Assembly (NCBI GenBank): GCA_002501535.1
Contig: DLTY01000013.1
Coordinates: 1-15,169, forward strand
Length of the DNA: 15,169 bases
Reading direction: 5' to 3'
Source of the DNA: a bacterium UBP7_UBA7824
Lineage (GTDB): Bacteria > UBP7 > UBA6624
The position numbers were made by a program, and so were the translations under genes. Shown piece after piece: positions 5,015-13,512 of this stretch. Position 1 is the first letter of the stretch. Each line of letters opens with the position of its first letter. Below the pieces are notes generated by a model. The model worked only from the letters and a program-made list of their open reading frames with translations, was not told the DNA's origin and did not search any database.

Positions 5015-6835
5015 TTACTCCTTTACAAAAGGAGCAAGCATTTTCGGAGCTTCAGCAAGGTCGGGGATTTTCTTTTCAAGTTTTGTTGTTTCTTCAGACT
5101 CCTCGTATCCTCCACCTATTTCAATTGCAAGCTCTTCTGGAGGACAAACCCTAAATAACTCATCCAAGGAAACCTGTCCGTCCAAAACCCTAGTAAGACC
5201 TGACTGGAATAATGTAGCCATGCCTTCATTAATTGCTTCAATTTTGATCTCTTTTTCGCTAGATCCCTGCAAACACATATTTCTTATTTTGTTGGTCATG
5301 ACCATCATTTCAAAAATTGCTGATCTTCCTTTTGCGCCTGATCCATTGCAGAATTTACATCCAGCAGCATTATGCACCAATGGCGCTGTGTCTTTTTCAT
5401 ACCCGACCTTTTTCAAGATTGGTTTTAATCGATCAAATTCCTCTAAAGACATTTCCTCATGTTCTTTACAGTGTTCACATAATTTTCTAACTAGCCTTTG
5501 TGCAACAGCTCCAACTAAAGTTGCATTAACCAAAAAAGGCTCTATGCCCATGTTGGTTAATCTTGTTATAGATGAAGCAGCATCATTGGTATGAAGTGTG
5601 GAAAAGACCAAATGACCAGTCAGAGAAGCCTGTATCGCCATTTCTCCAACCTCAAAATCACGAATCTCACCGACCATCATGACGTCGGGATCTTGTCGCA
5701 AAAAACTTCTAAGAGCAGATTCGAAAGTTAGACCCACCTTGTTGTTCACCTGAACCTGGTTTATTTTAGGGATCTGATACTCAACAGGATCCTCAATCGT
5801 AGTTACATTAATATCATCACTCGCTATTCTTGAAAGGCTAGCATTTAGTGTTGTGGTTTTTCCTGAACCTGTAGGTCCAGTCAGCAAAATAATCCCATGT
5901 GGTTTTTTTAAAAGCTCTGTCCATATGTCTTGTTCTTTTTTGGTGAAACCCAAATCCTCGAGTGTTAACATTGATGCTGACCTGTCCAACACACGAGCAA
6001 CAACCTTTTCACCATTTACGGTTGGAACTGTAGATACACGAAAGTCAATCTTCTTTCCACCAATTTCTTTTGCTATCTTTCCATCTAATGGCTTTCTCCT
6101 CTCAGAAGTATCCAGGTTTGCCAGAATTTTAAAACGGGCCACAACAGCAGATAAAGCTGTTTTTGGAATATCCATCATTTTTTGCAAAACTCCATCAACT
6201 CTAAATCTAACTTGGAGCTTTGTTTCTTTGGGTTCAAGATGAATATCACTGCATCCCATCTCTACAGCGCTAGTTAACAAACTTTCGACAAGCTTGATGA
6301 TCGGAGCATCATCAACATCCAAAGCCTTGGTCATTTTTTCTAGCTCTTCAGAAAGCAATCCTTCAGCACGTCTCTGGTCTTCAAACTCTTTTACAGCTTT
6401 TTCTGCCTCATGTGCTTTTCCGAAATATTCATCAAATGCATGTTTGTAAGATTCTTCACTGGTTATCAAAGGCTTAACCGCTTTGCCTGTAGAAATCCTG
6501 ATGTCGTCAATCGCAATAACATTCAAAGGGTCAACCATGGCAACAAGAAGGGTGCTGTCAACCTCCTTCATTGGTATAGCTCTATATTGTTGTATTTTTT
6601 CAACAGATAAAAGTCGTGCAATGGCTAAATCAATCTCTTCTTCATATAGGTCAACTTTCTGAATGCCCATCTGACGAGACAATGCGTCAAGAATTTCATC
6701 TGGGGTTGAGATTCCCATATCAATAATGGCCTGACCCAACCTTTTTCCTGTTTTTTGCTGGCTTGAAAGAGCCTCCTTCAGTTGGTCAGATGTTACTAAA
6801 CCTTCGTCAACTAATATATCTCCAAGTCTTTTCAT
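5015..6835 (-). CDS. pilB: Type IV pilus extension ATPase PilB
   Basis: A 606-residue GspE/PilB-family ATPase that drives pilus polymerisation. Residues 1 to about 140 are an MshEN-type N-terminal domain (MKRLGDILVDEGLVTSDQL is the typical opening), a fold that in some PilB and MshE proteins binds cyclic di-GMP. The core has the CSDIHLEP segment (195-202), Walker A GPTGSGKT (320-327), Asp box IEDP (347-350), Walker B DPDVMMVGEIRD (382-393) and His box TGHLVFSTLHTNDA (406-419). A zinc-binding tetracysteine is present at C453, C456, C493 and C496. An extra charged tail of about 35 residues follows the usual end. The ATG at 6835 has GGAGGG five bases upstream, and 30 bases separate it from the transglutaminase-like gene. 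GspE is the alternative, less likely with pilT directly downstream. Confidence 0.93.
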   Translation of the reverse strand: MKRLGDILVDEGLVTSDQLKEALSSQQKTGKRLGQAIIDMGISTPDEILDALSRQMGIQKVDLYEEEIDLAIARLLSVEKIQQYRAIPMKEVDSTLLVAMVDPLNVIAIDDIRISTGKAVKPLITSEESYKHAFDEYFGKAHEAEKAVKEFEDQRRAEGLLSEELEKMTKALDVDDAPIIKLVESLLTSAVEMGCSDIHLEPKETKLQVRFRVDGVLQKMMDIPKTALSAVVARFKILANLDTSERRKPLDGKIAKEIGGKKIDFRVSTVPTVNGEKVVARVLDRSASMLTLEDLGFTKKEQDIWTELLKKPHGIILLTGPTGSGKTTTLNASLSRIASDDINVTTIEDPVEYQIPKINQVQVNNKVGLTFESALRSFLRQDPDVMMVGEIRDFEVGEMAIQASLTGHLVFSTLHTNDAASSITRLTNMGIEPFLVNATLVGAVAQRLVRKLCEHCKEHEEMSLEEFDRLKPILKKVGYEKDTAPLVHNAAGCKFCNGSGAKGRSAIFEMMVMTNKIRNMCLQGSSEKEIKIEAINEGMATLFQSGLTRVLDGQVSLDELFRVCPPEELAIEIGGGYEESEETTKLEKKIPDLAEAPKMLAPFVKE

Positions 6836-6840
6836 AAAAT

Positions 6841-6846
6841 CCCTCC
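6841..6846 (-). promoter_or_regulatory. Shine-Dalgarno of pilB
   Basis: GGAGGG on the minus strand, five bases before the ATG at 6835, in the 30-base gap after the transglutaminase-like gene. It confirms the pilB start. Confidence 0.65.
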
Positions 6847-6865
6847 AGCTCTAATGATTATAAGT

Positions 6866-8965
6866 TTAAAAAAAAGAACTTTTTCCATATAAAGCAATCT
6901 CAAAAGCTTTTAACTCTTCTATTATCCCGCTTTTCTTTGTTTTTGCATGCCATCTCAAGCCAAACTCCCTAAGGGTTTCATACTTGTTTTTTGATATACC
7001 GTCTTTTTTGGCCAAGCTTATCCATTTCCGAATCCTTATAACAATCAATTTCTTTTTTGAAAAAAAATCAGCATTTTTAATAAAACGAAAAAGACTATAA
7101 AGGGAAGCTAACAGAAAAAAACCTATAAGGTAAATTCGCACATTTGACCATATCGCGTCTAACTTATTGCTCCATGTTAAGAATTCGATATTTTCAACCA
7201 AATTATCAACTACTTTTCTAACTTGACTGAATGCACCAGCGTCTGAATCTACTTGAGAATCACCTGAATCAACAAGACTGCTTTCAGGTGTCGGATCAAT
7301 TGGAATCCAGCCATGTTCTTGTGACCAGAACTCCACCCATACATGAGCATCTTTTTCGCGAATCAGGTAAGAAGATTTACCAGCAATTTTTTCACCCCCC
7401 TGGTAACCACCTACTAATCTTGTTTTTATATTTAAAATTCTCCCCATGGTTCCCAATGCTGAAGCAAACATCTCACACCATCCAGATTGCGATTCAAATA
7501 AAAACCAATCAGTTGACTCAAAGCCTGTTGGTAGGGGTTCAGTTTCAAGACTGTATTGCATATTTGTTCTTAGGTAAGCAGCAATTTTCTGCATTTTTTC
7601 TACTGCACTCCCTTGTCCAGCAATAGATTTTGTTAACTCAATCACTCTTTCAGAAACCTTAGGCAAAGAAAGATAATTGATGTATGGTTCAACCAGTCCA
7701 TTTGAATTTGGATTTGGTATATTGGGATTCAGCATTGCCCCATATGAAGAATCAAAAGAATTTGCATTTGCAACACCTGCCTCCAACTGCTGACCCTCTG
7801 TCAGAATGCTTTCGATCTGATAGTTAAAATCTGCCTGGGTTTCAAAAGGTGTCAAGATAGCACTATTTGGCGATTGATTTAAATACAGATTTGAAATTGA
7901 TAAAAAATTGTTTATAGGCCCAAATGAAATACGATTTGGTATCCATGGCGTAAATAAAAAATTACCATGACCTTTCAAAAATTTAACCGATCTATTAATT
8001 TTGATTAAATTCTGATCATTTTTCTCAAAGTCAAAATACCTATACTCTTCAGGTTTAATATCAAAACCATTGATTGAAGGATTTGAATGTATCGATCTAG
8101 TTGATTTTCTAGACGACTCCCATGATGACCCTAAAAAAACATCGAAAACTACACCTCTCCAATAGGTTGGTGGACCAGTTACCTCCAATGATGGCTCTTC
8201 ACTTAGATGGACATTTTCTTTTCGACTTAAATTTAAAAATGGAGAAAAGCCAGAATAAGAACTTCTTGGCACAATGTCTGAAGAAAAATTCGTATACCTG
8301 TAAGGCGTTATATTCTCTACTCCGACCTGAACGTCTCCGCCCAAATTGCTAATAATTTTTGACGGAGCAATAGATTCGGAAATCACAACAAGTCCAAAAA
8401 CTACAAAAAGCAACCTAACAACATATCTTTTAAAAACAGAAAACCATTCGTTTTGAATTTTTTTATCTTCATCAGTACGAACCAGCATAGGGCACCCTGT
8501 AATTAATCCAATAATCACAATAGACAAAATTATTGCATTAAATGTAAAAAGAGAGGATGGGGAAACACCTGCAACAAACACAGCAACGCTAAAGGGTATC
8601 AATGAAAAGAATTTAATGTCTCTTGAATTGACTAATTTGAAAGTGTAAAGAATTAAAAATAAAGGAAGAATATCTGAAAGAAAATCATATACAGAAACAC
8701 CATTTTTAAAACTTTCTGAAATTTTAATATAAAACAAAATAGCTGCAAGTATCTCGATAAACCATCCTGCAATATTGGTCCATTTCTGTGTTGAAACAAA
8801 CCTTGAAAAAAACAATCCCAGAATACAAGGAACTAATATCTTTGAAAGAGTCATCCCCATACCGTAAGATTGAGAAAAAATAACTGAAGTGGTACAGATC
8901 ATTAAAACTAAAAGAAGCTCCAATGCAACCCTTCTACCTCTAGCCTGAACAAAAAAAGATCTCAT
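6866..8965 (-). CDS. Membrane transglutaminase-like protein (TgpA-like)
   Basis: A 699-residue membrane protein. The first 200 or so residues hold about five or six hydrophobic segments. A long extracytoplasmic region follows, then a transglutaminase-like core with the papain-type triad: Cys497 in GWCEMFASA, His541 in DAHVWVEFW and Asp557 in IPIDPTP. One further membrane segment (about 609-628) leads to a cytoplasmic tail resembling DUF4129 (YETLREFGLRWHAK). This is the layout of TgpA-type proteins, which usually sit beside a MoxR ATPase and a DUF58 protein, as here. The substrate is unknown; a periplasmic protease, transglutaminase or peptidoglycan-linked role are all possible. The frame is open five codons further up to a TTG at 8980. 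ATG at 8965 is preferred because it overlaps the DUF58 stop as ATGA, implying translational coupling. Confidence 0.85.
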   Translation of the reverse strand: MRSFFVQARGRRVALELLLVLMICTTSVIFSQSYGMGMTLSKILVPCILGLFFSRFVSTQKWTNIAGWFIEILAAILFYIKISESFKNGVSVYDFLSDILPLFLILYTFKLVNSRDIKFFSLIPFSVAVFVAGVSPSSLFTFNAIILSIVIIGLITGCPMLVRTDEDKKIQNEWFSVFKRYVVRLLFVVFGLVVISESIAPSKIISNLGGDVQVGVENITPYRYTNFSSDIVPRSSYSGFSPFLNLSRKENVHLSEEPSLEVTGPPTYWRGVVFDVFLGSSWESSRKSTRSIHSNPSINGFDIKPEEYRYFDFEKNDQNLIKINRSVKFLKGHGNFLFTPWIPNRISFGPINNFLSISNLYLNQSPNSAILTPFETQADFNYQIESILTEGQQLEAGVANANSFDSSYGAMLNPNIPNPNSNGLVEPYINYLSLPKVSERVIELTKSIAGQGSAVEKMQKIAAYLRTNMQYSLETEPLPTGFESTDWFLFESQSGWCEMFASALGTMGRILNIKTRLVGGYQGGEKIAGKSSYLIREKDAHVWVEFWSQEHGWIPIDPTPESSLVDSGDSQVDSDAGAFSQVRKVVDNLVENIEFLTWSNKLDAIWSNVRIYLIGFFLLASLYSLFRFIKNADFFSKKKLIVIRIRKWISLAKKDGISKNKYETLREFGLRWHAKTKKSGIIEELKAFEIALYGKSSFF

Positions 8966-10074
8966 AAGCCAGGAACCCAATATTGTGATTTTTTCTTCCA
9001 GGAAATTGAAACATTGCTACCAGTAGGTATTTTTTGTCTTGGAGTCAGGATCCCGAAAGACTGTGTTGGCATTTTGACTTTGCTTGGCAATACAAATAAA
9101 GAGTTGCCTGCATGCTTTCTTGGAGTGAAAGGCTGATTGGAAAAGTCTTTTGGCAAGAGTGCTAAAGAATGGAATATCTTATTTAAAACACTCTCTCCAT
9201 CAGAGGGCATAATTCTTATAACCTCGTCGCCTTCATAAAGAAAACCCACAGGGTATTTTTTAGAAGCCCAAAATGATGCCCATGCAGCAGTAATTTTGAT
9301 TCCATTTTCCCAATGATCATAAGATTCCCAGCCCTTATTGCTTAATCTTACCCAAGCACCAATACCCTCAAGATGATGAAATTTCTTGACCATTAATTCA
9401 CCTGTTTTTTCAGAACTAACCCTGTCAATATTCTTTAAAGAATCTCCAAAAACATACTTGCGTATACCCAGGAAATCTTGACTTGACCCTTCCCTGTCAA
9501 CTGTGTTACCATTTTCAATCTGAAAAGGTAAACCGAAACCTAAAGGCTGCCTGTCATCAATTTTTATCTTGACCCTTTGCGGATAAACAATTATCTTTTC
9601 AGATTGATTGATTTTTAAATTTCTACTAACCAGCCCAAAACAATCTTTCCAAATCAAATTAACATTTAAAGATTCTGCTATACCTCTTTCTTGTCTTTTA
9701 AAGACCCCTAAAACACCCTCATTAATACCTTTGTTGGTACTGGGATTAACTGAAACTTTAATTTTTTTATTCTCCTTATCCTTGCAATGAATACTTAACC
9801 CATTCCATCCTGCGCTACCAAGCTTTTCTAAAGAATATCGAATTTTATTTTCCTCGTAAGCAAAAATTTCTTTTGGAAACACAACCCTAAAACCTTGCGG
9901 ATCATGTAAGCGCTTAATTTCAATAAAACCTGAAAAGATCAAAGAAACCAGGATGAAAGAAATAACCTCCAAACCTTTTATTCCCAAAACATTATGTCCA
10001 AACTGGTACAAAATAAATGCAAGGAAAACAACTGTCAAACCTTGTGGAGTAAACCCCGGCTTTGAATTTAGCAT
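8962..10074 (-). CDS. DUF58 domain protein of the MoxR module
   Basis: A 370-residue protein. Two hydrophobic segments near residues 12-30 and 35-52 anchor it in the membrane. The DUF58 signature lies at about 202-232 (GIRKYVFGDSLKNID, then SSEKTGELMVKKF), matching the family pattern R-x-Y-x-x-G-D-x-x-x-x-I-D-W. The Trp that normally follows I-D is Arg here (I-D-R), and most of the C-terminal part is divergent. DUF58 proteins are distantly related to von Willebrand factor A domains and are thought to work with MoxR-type AAA+ ATPases, possibly as chaperone targets or scaffolds. The exact role is not known. The ATG at 10074 shares one base with the MoxR stop (TAATG), and its own stop overlaps the next start (ATGA), so all three genes are translationally coupled. 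Family membership is clear; function is inferred from neighbours. Confidence 0.85.
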   Translation of the reverse strand: MLNSKPGFTPQGLTVVFLAFILYQFGHNVLGIKGLEVISFILVSLIFSGFIEIKRLHDPQGFRVVFPKEIFAYEENKIRYSLEKLGSAGWNGLSIHCKDKENKKIKVSVNPSTNKGINEGVLGVFKRQERGIAESLNVNLIWKDCFGLVSRNLKINQSEKIIVYPQRVKIKIDDRQPLGFGLPFQIENGNTVDREGSSQDFLGIRKYVFGDSLKNIDRVSSEKTGELMVKKFHHLEGIGAWVRLSNKGWESYDHWENGIKITAAWASFWASKKYPVGFLYEGDEVIRIMPSDGESVLNKIFHSLALLPKDFSNQPFTPRKHAGNSLFVLPSKVKMPTQSFGILTPRQKIPTGSNVSISWKKKSQYWVPGL

Positions 10075-10997
10075 TATGCTATAGGAGCAGGTATGCTTTG
10101 AAGTATTTCTTTGATCCTGTCTTGGCTTCTAGTTAAGGATCCACCTTCATCCATCATTCTGTGAGCAAGAACTGGGATTGCCAATTCTTTAACATCATCT
10201 GGTAAAACATAATCTCTTCCTTTTAGCCAAGCTCTTGATCTTGCTACCCTTGATAAAACAATAGCTCCCCTGGTGCTTACACCTATTAATGAATTATTCT
10301 CCCTGGTTAATCTGACCAAATCAACAATATAGCTTTGTACCAAATCACTTATGTGTACCTGTCTTGCTTCATCTATACATTGCTTAACTTTCGAAACATC
10401 AAAACAAACTTTCAAATTGTCTAATGGATGCTTTTTGCTCTGTGAATTCAATATTTCAATTTCACTTTTTTTGTCAGCATAACCCAATGCAACTCTCGCA
10501 GCAAATCTATCTAGTTGGGCACATGGAAGCTGAAATACTCCTTCATGCTCAACTGGATTCTGTGTCGCAATTACCAAAAAAGGATCTGGTAAATCTCGCG
10601 TAACGCCATCAACAGTTATCTGTCTTTCCTCCATTGATTCCAACATTGCAGATAAAGTTTTTGGAGATGCCCTATTGATCTCGTCAGCTAAAACAATGCT
10701 GGAAAACAGTGGGCCTTTGGAGAACTCAAAACCACTCCTGTCTGTTTTCATAATTGTTGAACCGGTCAAATCACTAGGAAGCAAGTCGGGAGTCATTTGA
10801 ATTCTCTTAAAATCCAGACCGAATGCTTTTGAAATGGCTTTTGCCAATACCGTCTTCCCTGTACCGGGAACATCTTCAATCAAAACATGCCCTTCGGCAA
10901 ATAAAACGGTAACAATAAGCTCTATTTCATTTTTTTTACCAAAAATAACATTTTGTAAACTTTGCAGCAGTAAATCAACTTCTTTTTGAATTTTCAT
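10074..10997 (-). CDS. MoxR-family AAA+ ATPase
   Basis: A 307-residue MoxR-type AAA_3 ATPase, probably a cytoplasmic chaperone acting on the DUF58 and transglutaminase-like partners encoded directly after it. Motifs counted from the chosen start: Walker A EDVPGTGKT (51-59), Walker B IVLADEINR (101-109), sensor 1 ATQNP (144-148), the LDRF arginine-finger segment (162-165) and sensor 2 GVSTRG (239-244). The family pattern EGVFQLPCAQLDRF is intact, and the length is typical. The frame is open upstream to 11105, overlapping the sugar transferase. The Met at 10997 is chosen because family homology begins there (MKIQKEVDLLLQSL) and it leaves a clean 17-base gap. No strong Shine-Dalgarno is seen before it, so it may depend on translation from upstream. 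Confidence 0.93.
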   Translation of the reverse strand: MKIQKEVDLLLQSLQNVIFGKKNEIELIVTVLFAEGHVLIEDVPGTGKTVLAKAISKAFGLDFKRIQMTPDLLPSDLTGSTIMKTDRSGFEFSKGPLFSSIVLADEINRASPKTLSAMLESMEERQITVDGVTRDLPDPFLVIATQNPVEHEGVFQLPCAQLDRFAARVALGYADKKSEIEILNSQSKKHPLDNLKVCFDVSKVKQCIDEARQVHISDLVQSYIVDLVRLTRENNSLIGVSTRGAIVLSRVARSRAWLKGRDYVLPDDVKELAIPVLAHRMMDEGGSLTRSQDRIKEILQSIPAPIA

Positions 10998-11014
10998 AAA
11001 GCCAATTTTATATT

Positions 11015-12421
11015 TTATACAGCTCCTTTTCTGTTTATAACAGCAGGAAGTGTCAATATTAAAATTTTTATATCCTCCCAAGGTGACCAATTTTGGACAT
11101 ACCATGTATCCAATCTAACCCTTGCATCATAAGACAAATTGCTTCTTCCTGAAACCTGCCATAAACCAGTAATTCCTGGTTTGGCTGAGAGTAATAAATC
11201 TTGCCAATCTCCATACCTTTGCAATTCTTCATTTACAACTGGCCTAGGACCAACAAGACTCATGTCACCCAAAACAACATTTAACAATTGTGGTAACTCA
11301 TCCAAACTCGTTTTTCTTAAAAAAGAACCTAGCTTGGTAACTCTAGGATCTTTTGAAATTTTATGATTTTTTGCAAATTCATCCTTAAGTTTAGGATTGG
11401 CTTTAAAAATCTGCTCTAAGGTTAAATTTTGCATTGTCCTGAACTTAAAAAGATTAAACTTTCTTCCAGATCTTCCCAGCCTTGTATGCTTGAAAAAGGG
11501 ATTGTGCCTATCTGTAAATAAAATCAAAATAGCAACAATCAACATGATTGGTAAAAATAATAAAAATAAAAATAAACCTATAAAGAAATCAAAAAATCTT
11601 TTTGATATCCTTGCCGGTAGACCAACAAGTGAAAAATGATCTCCAATCAAAGGAAGACCTATTTCATCAATCGATATAAAACCATAACCCTCTAGTCTCG
11701 GAAGCGTTTTTATTGGGATGTCCCAACGATATCCAGCATATTTAATCAATCTTAAAGTTTCCCAATCAATTGTTTCTTCAACAATTCCCATATAAACAAG
11801 CTTGCCTTCCTTCATGGTTTCTATTTTTTTAATATTGTCAGAATGAATGGCAATTTTTCTAACTTTTACCTGAATATATCTAATATTAAAAATATTATCA
11901 ACAAGTTCAGAATCTTGATTATTTCCAAACCACCATACCTCTGTATTTATACCTCTTGAAGCAATAACTTTTCGATAAATCCAAGATAAAAAATCATGAT
12001 TTAACTGTAAAGCTACTATTCCAAAAAACCACCAACTCAAAAAACGACTTGCTGGAGCAAGGGGTACAAGAAATAAGGAATCAAAAAAAGATTCAACTTG
12101 ATTGGAAGGGAATGAAAAAACAAAAAAGCCCCTTAAAAAAAACAAGACGCATAAAGAGATAGTTACGGATGAAAAGCCTAAACTCCATGAAGAAAATGGT
12201 CTTAAGTGCTTTTTGATAGGGAAATAAGCTTTTTTATATGATTTTAAAAAAATACAAATTAGAGGCACAATTAGGCTGCTCAAGGGAATGGTCTCATCCA
12301 AACGAACATGTATAACGTCTGAAAAAGGGTTATAGCGACTTAAAACTAATAATTTCCAAAGCTCAAAAAGAAGAAGATAATCAAGTAATGCATGGAATAT
12401 TTTTAAAAGCTCTCTTTTCAT
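11015..12421 (-). CDS. Polyprenyl-phosphate sugar-1-phosphate transferase
   Basis: A 468-residue membrane enzyme that transfers a sugar-1-phosphate from a nucleotide sugar to undecaprenyl phosphate, the first step of a polysaccharide repeat unit. The N-terminal half has about four hydrophobic segments (near 12-27, 46-60, 84-104 and 113-138) and a degenerate nucleotide-binding-like domain (about 158-240). This is followed by a re-entrant membrane helix near 277-302 and the bacterial sugar transferase domain (about 271-466). Key motifs are KFRTM (326-330), DELPQ (374-378), SLVGPRP (388-394) and GLWQVSGRS (419-427). The overall layout is that of WbaP/WcaJ-type enzymes. The sugar cannot be predicted. 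It starts five bases after the third glycosyltransferase, and its partners upstream would extend the repeat unit. No flippase or polymerase gene is in view. Confidence 0.92.
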   Translation of the reverse strand: MKRELLKIFHALLDYLLLFELWKLLVLSRYNPFSDVIHVRLDETIPLSSLIVPLICIFLKSYKKAYFPIKKHLRPFSSWSLGFSSVTISLCVLFFLRGFFVFSFPSNQVESFFDSLFLVPLAPASRFLSWWFFGIVALQLNHDFLSWIYRKVIASRGINTEVWWFGNNQDSELVDNIFNIRYIQVKVRKIAIHSDNIKKIETMKEGKLVYMGIVEETIDWETLRLIKYAGYRWDIPIKTLPRLEGYGFISIDEIGLPLIGDHFSLVGLPARISKRFFDFFIGLFLFLLFLPIMLIVAILILFTDRHNPFFKHTRLGRSGRKFNLFKFRTMQNLTLEQIFKANPKLKDEFAKNHKISKDPRVTKLGSFLRKTSLDELPQLLNVVLGDMSLVGPRPVVNEELQRYGDWQDLLLSAKPGITGLWQVSGRSNLSYDARVRLDTWYVQNWSPWEDIKILILTLPAVINRKGAV

Positions 12422-12426
12422 AAACC

Positions 12427-13512
12427 TTATCTTGCTCCCTTTATGCTTGATTTTATATTCTTTGTAAATTTATCTGTACTGAATTTCAAAGCTTGACTTC
12501 TGCAAGCATCTGGAGATATCTTCAAATCCTCAAGCTTTTTAATAGCTTTATTTAAATCATGAGAGGTGTCGCTCTTATAAAAAATACCGCTTTCACCATT
12601 CTTTATGGTTTCAAGAGCTCCGCCTTCCCCTAAGGCGATAACAGGTGTTCCACATGCCATTGCTTCGACGGGAACAAGGCCAAAATCCTCTACTGAAGTA
12701 AAAATTAAAGCTTTGGAGGTTCTGTAAAGTTGTCGCAGGTCTATGTCACTCAGATTAGATGAAAATTTAATATTGCTATATTTTTCCACATCAGGATAAT
12801 CAATCTTTCCACTGCCAACTATAGTGATATTTTTTTTATTCTTAGCAAAAGCATCTATAGCTGTATTGATTCTTTTGTAAGGAACAAATCTGCTAACAAG
12901 CAAATAATCATCTGTTTTTTTTGATTTTACAGGATTGAAAAAATCTGTATCAACCGGAGGATATACAATTTTTGAATCTCTTTTTAAATATTTTTTAATC
13001 CTCTTTGAAACAAATTTAGATATTGCTAGAAATTGGTCTACTTGTTTTGATTTTTCAAATTCCCACTTTTTAATTTTGGGATGTATGTAATCAAAAAACA
13101 TGGCCGCAAAATCACCTAAAGATTCTCGGTAAACACTCTTCTGGTCGCTAATCCAACGTATAGGACTGTAACAATAGCAATAATGATATGTCTCTTCTGA
13201 CACATTGATCCCCTTCATAAAGCCATGACAATTTGAAATGTGAATCTTTGATGTAATTTTTGGCAACTTATCAACCGCATGTGCTCCAAAAATCGGAATT
13301 AATTTTCTGTAATGCTTTTCTATGTTTGGAACATTATTCAAATAACTAAAATTGAAATTTTCATCATCTATCAAATATTTCCATCTCTTTTGATCGGCCC
13401 ATAGGCAGTGTAAATTTGATTTTGGAAATATTTTCAAAAATTCCAAAAAAACCCTCTCGCTACCTGCATGATCACCAAGCCATGGATGGGATATCGAAAA
13501 ATCAGATTTCAT
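12427..13512 (-). CDS. GT4-family glycosyltransferase
   Basis: A 361-residue GT-B enzyme that would add a sugar from a nucleotide donor to a lipid-linked or polysaccharide acceptor. The N-terminal domain begins MKSDFSISHPWLGDHAGSER, the loop that cradles donor and acceptor. A CYSPIRW segment lies near 114-120. The donor-binding domain has SRFVPYKR (207-214), and E-D-F-G-L-V-P-V-E (275-283) is the E-x7-E motif of retaining GT4 enzymes. The frame is open three codons further up to a TTG at 13521, but ATG at 13512 fits the family start and overlaps the upstream gene by 11 bases. A GGGAG about 13 bases upstream is rather distant for that ATG. It resembles mannosyl- or rhamnosyl-transferases of O-antigen and capsule loci; specificity is unknown. 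Confidence 0.88.
   Translation of the reverse strand: MKSDFSISHPWLGDHAGSERVFLEFLKIFPKSNLHCLWADQKRWKYLIDDENFNFSYLNNVPNIEKHYRKLIPIFGAHAVDKLPKITSKIHISNCHGFMKGINVSEETYHYCYCYSPIRWISDQKSVYRESLGDFAAMFFDYIHPKIKKWEFEKSKQVDQFLAISKFVSKRIKKYLKRDSKIVYPPVDTDFFNPVKSKKTDDYLLVSRFVPYKRINTAIDAFAKNKKNITIVGSGKIDYPDVEKYSNIKFSSNLSDIDLRQLYRTSKALIFTSVEDFGLVPVEAMACGTPVIALGEGGALETIKNGESGIFYKSDTSHDLNKAIKKLEDLKISPDACRSQALKFSTDKFTKNIKSSIKGAR

Noticed and set aside
5220..5594. Plus-strand open frame of 124 codons inside pilB
   Set aside because: It lies opposite the strongly conserved pilB core, matches no family on reading, and has no plausible start signal. It is an antisense shadow.
5853..6242. Plus-strand open frame of 129 codons inside pilB
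   Set aside because: Antisense to the Walker A region of pilB; its composition is simply the complement of that gene.
2521..6835. Reading the motor and platform genes as a type II secretion system (gspE, gspF)
   Set aside because: An intact PilT with its AVRNLIRE motif lies between them, and secretion systems normally lack a retraction ATPase. The large GspG-like pilins keep some doubt, but a pilus is the better call.
6857..6862. TATAAT on the minus strand before pilB
   Set aside because: No -35 box at a usable distance; the best candidate (TGGAAA) is 20 bases away. AT-rich DNA gives such matches by chance.
7231..7626. Plus-strand open frame of 131 codons
   Set aside because: Antisense to the transglutaminase core with its catalytic residues. 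The real gene explains the sequence.
10998..11105. N-terminal extension of the MoxR ATPase by 36 residues
   Set aside because: It overlaps the conserved end of the sugar transferase, has a Cys/Lys-rich composition unlike MoxR, and family homology begins at the Met at 10997.
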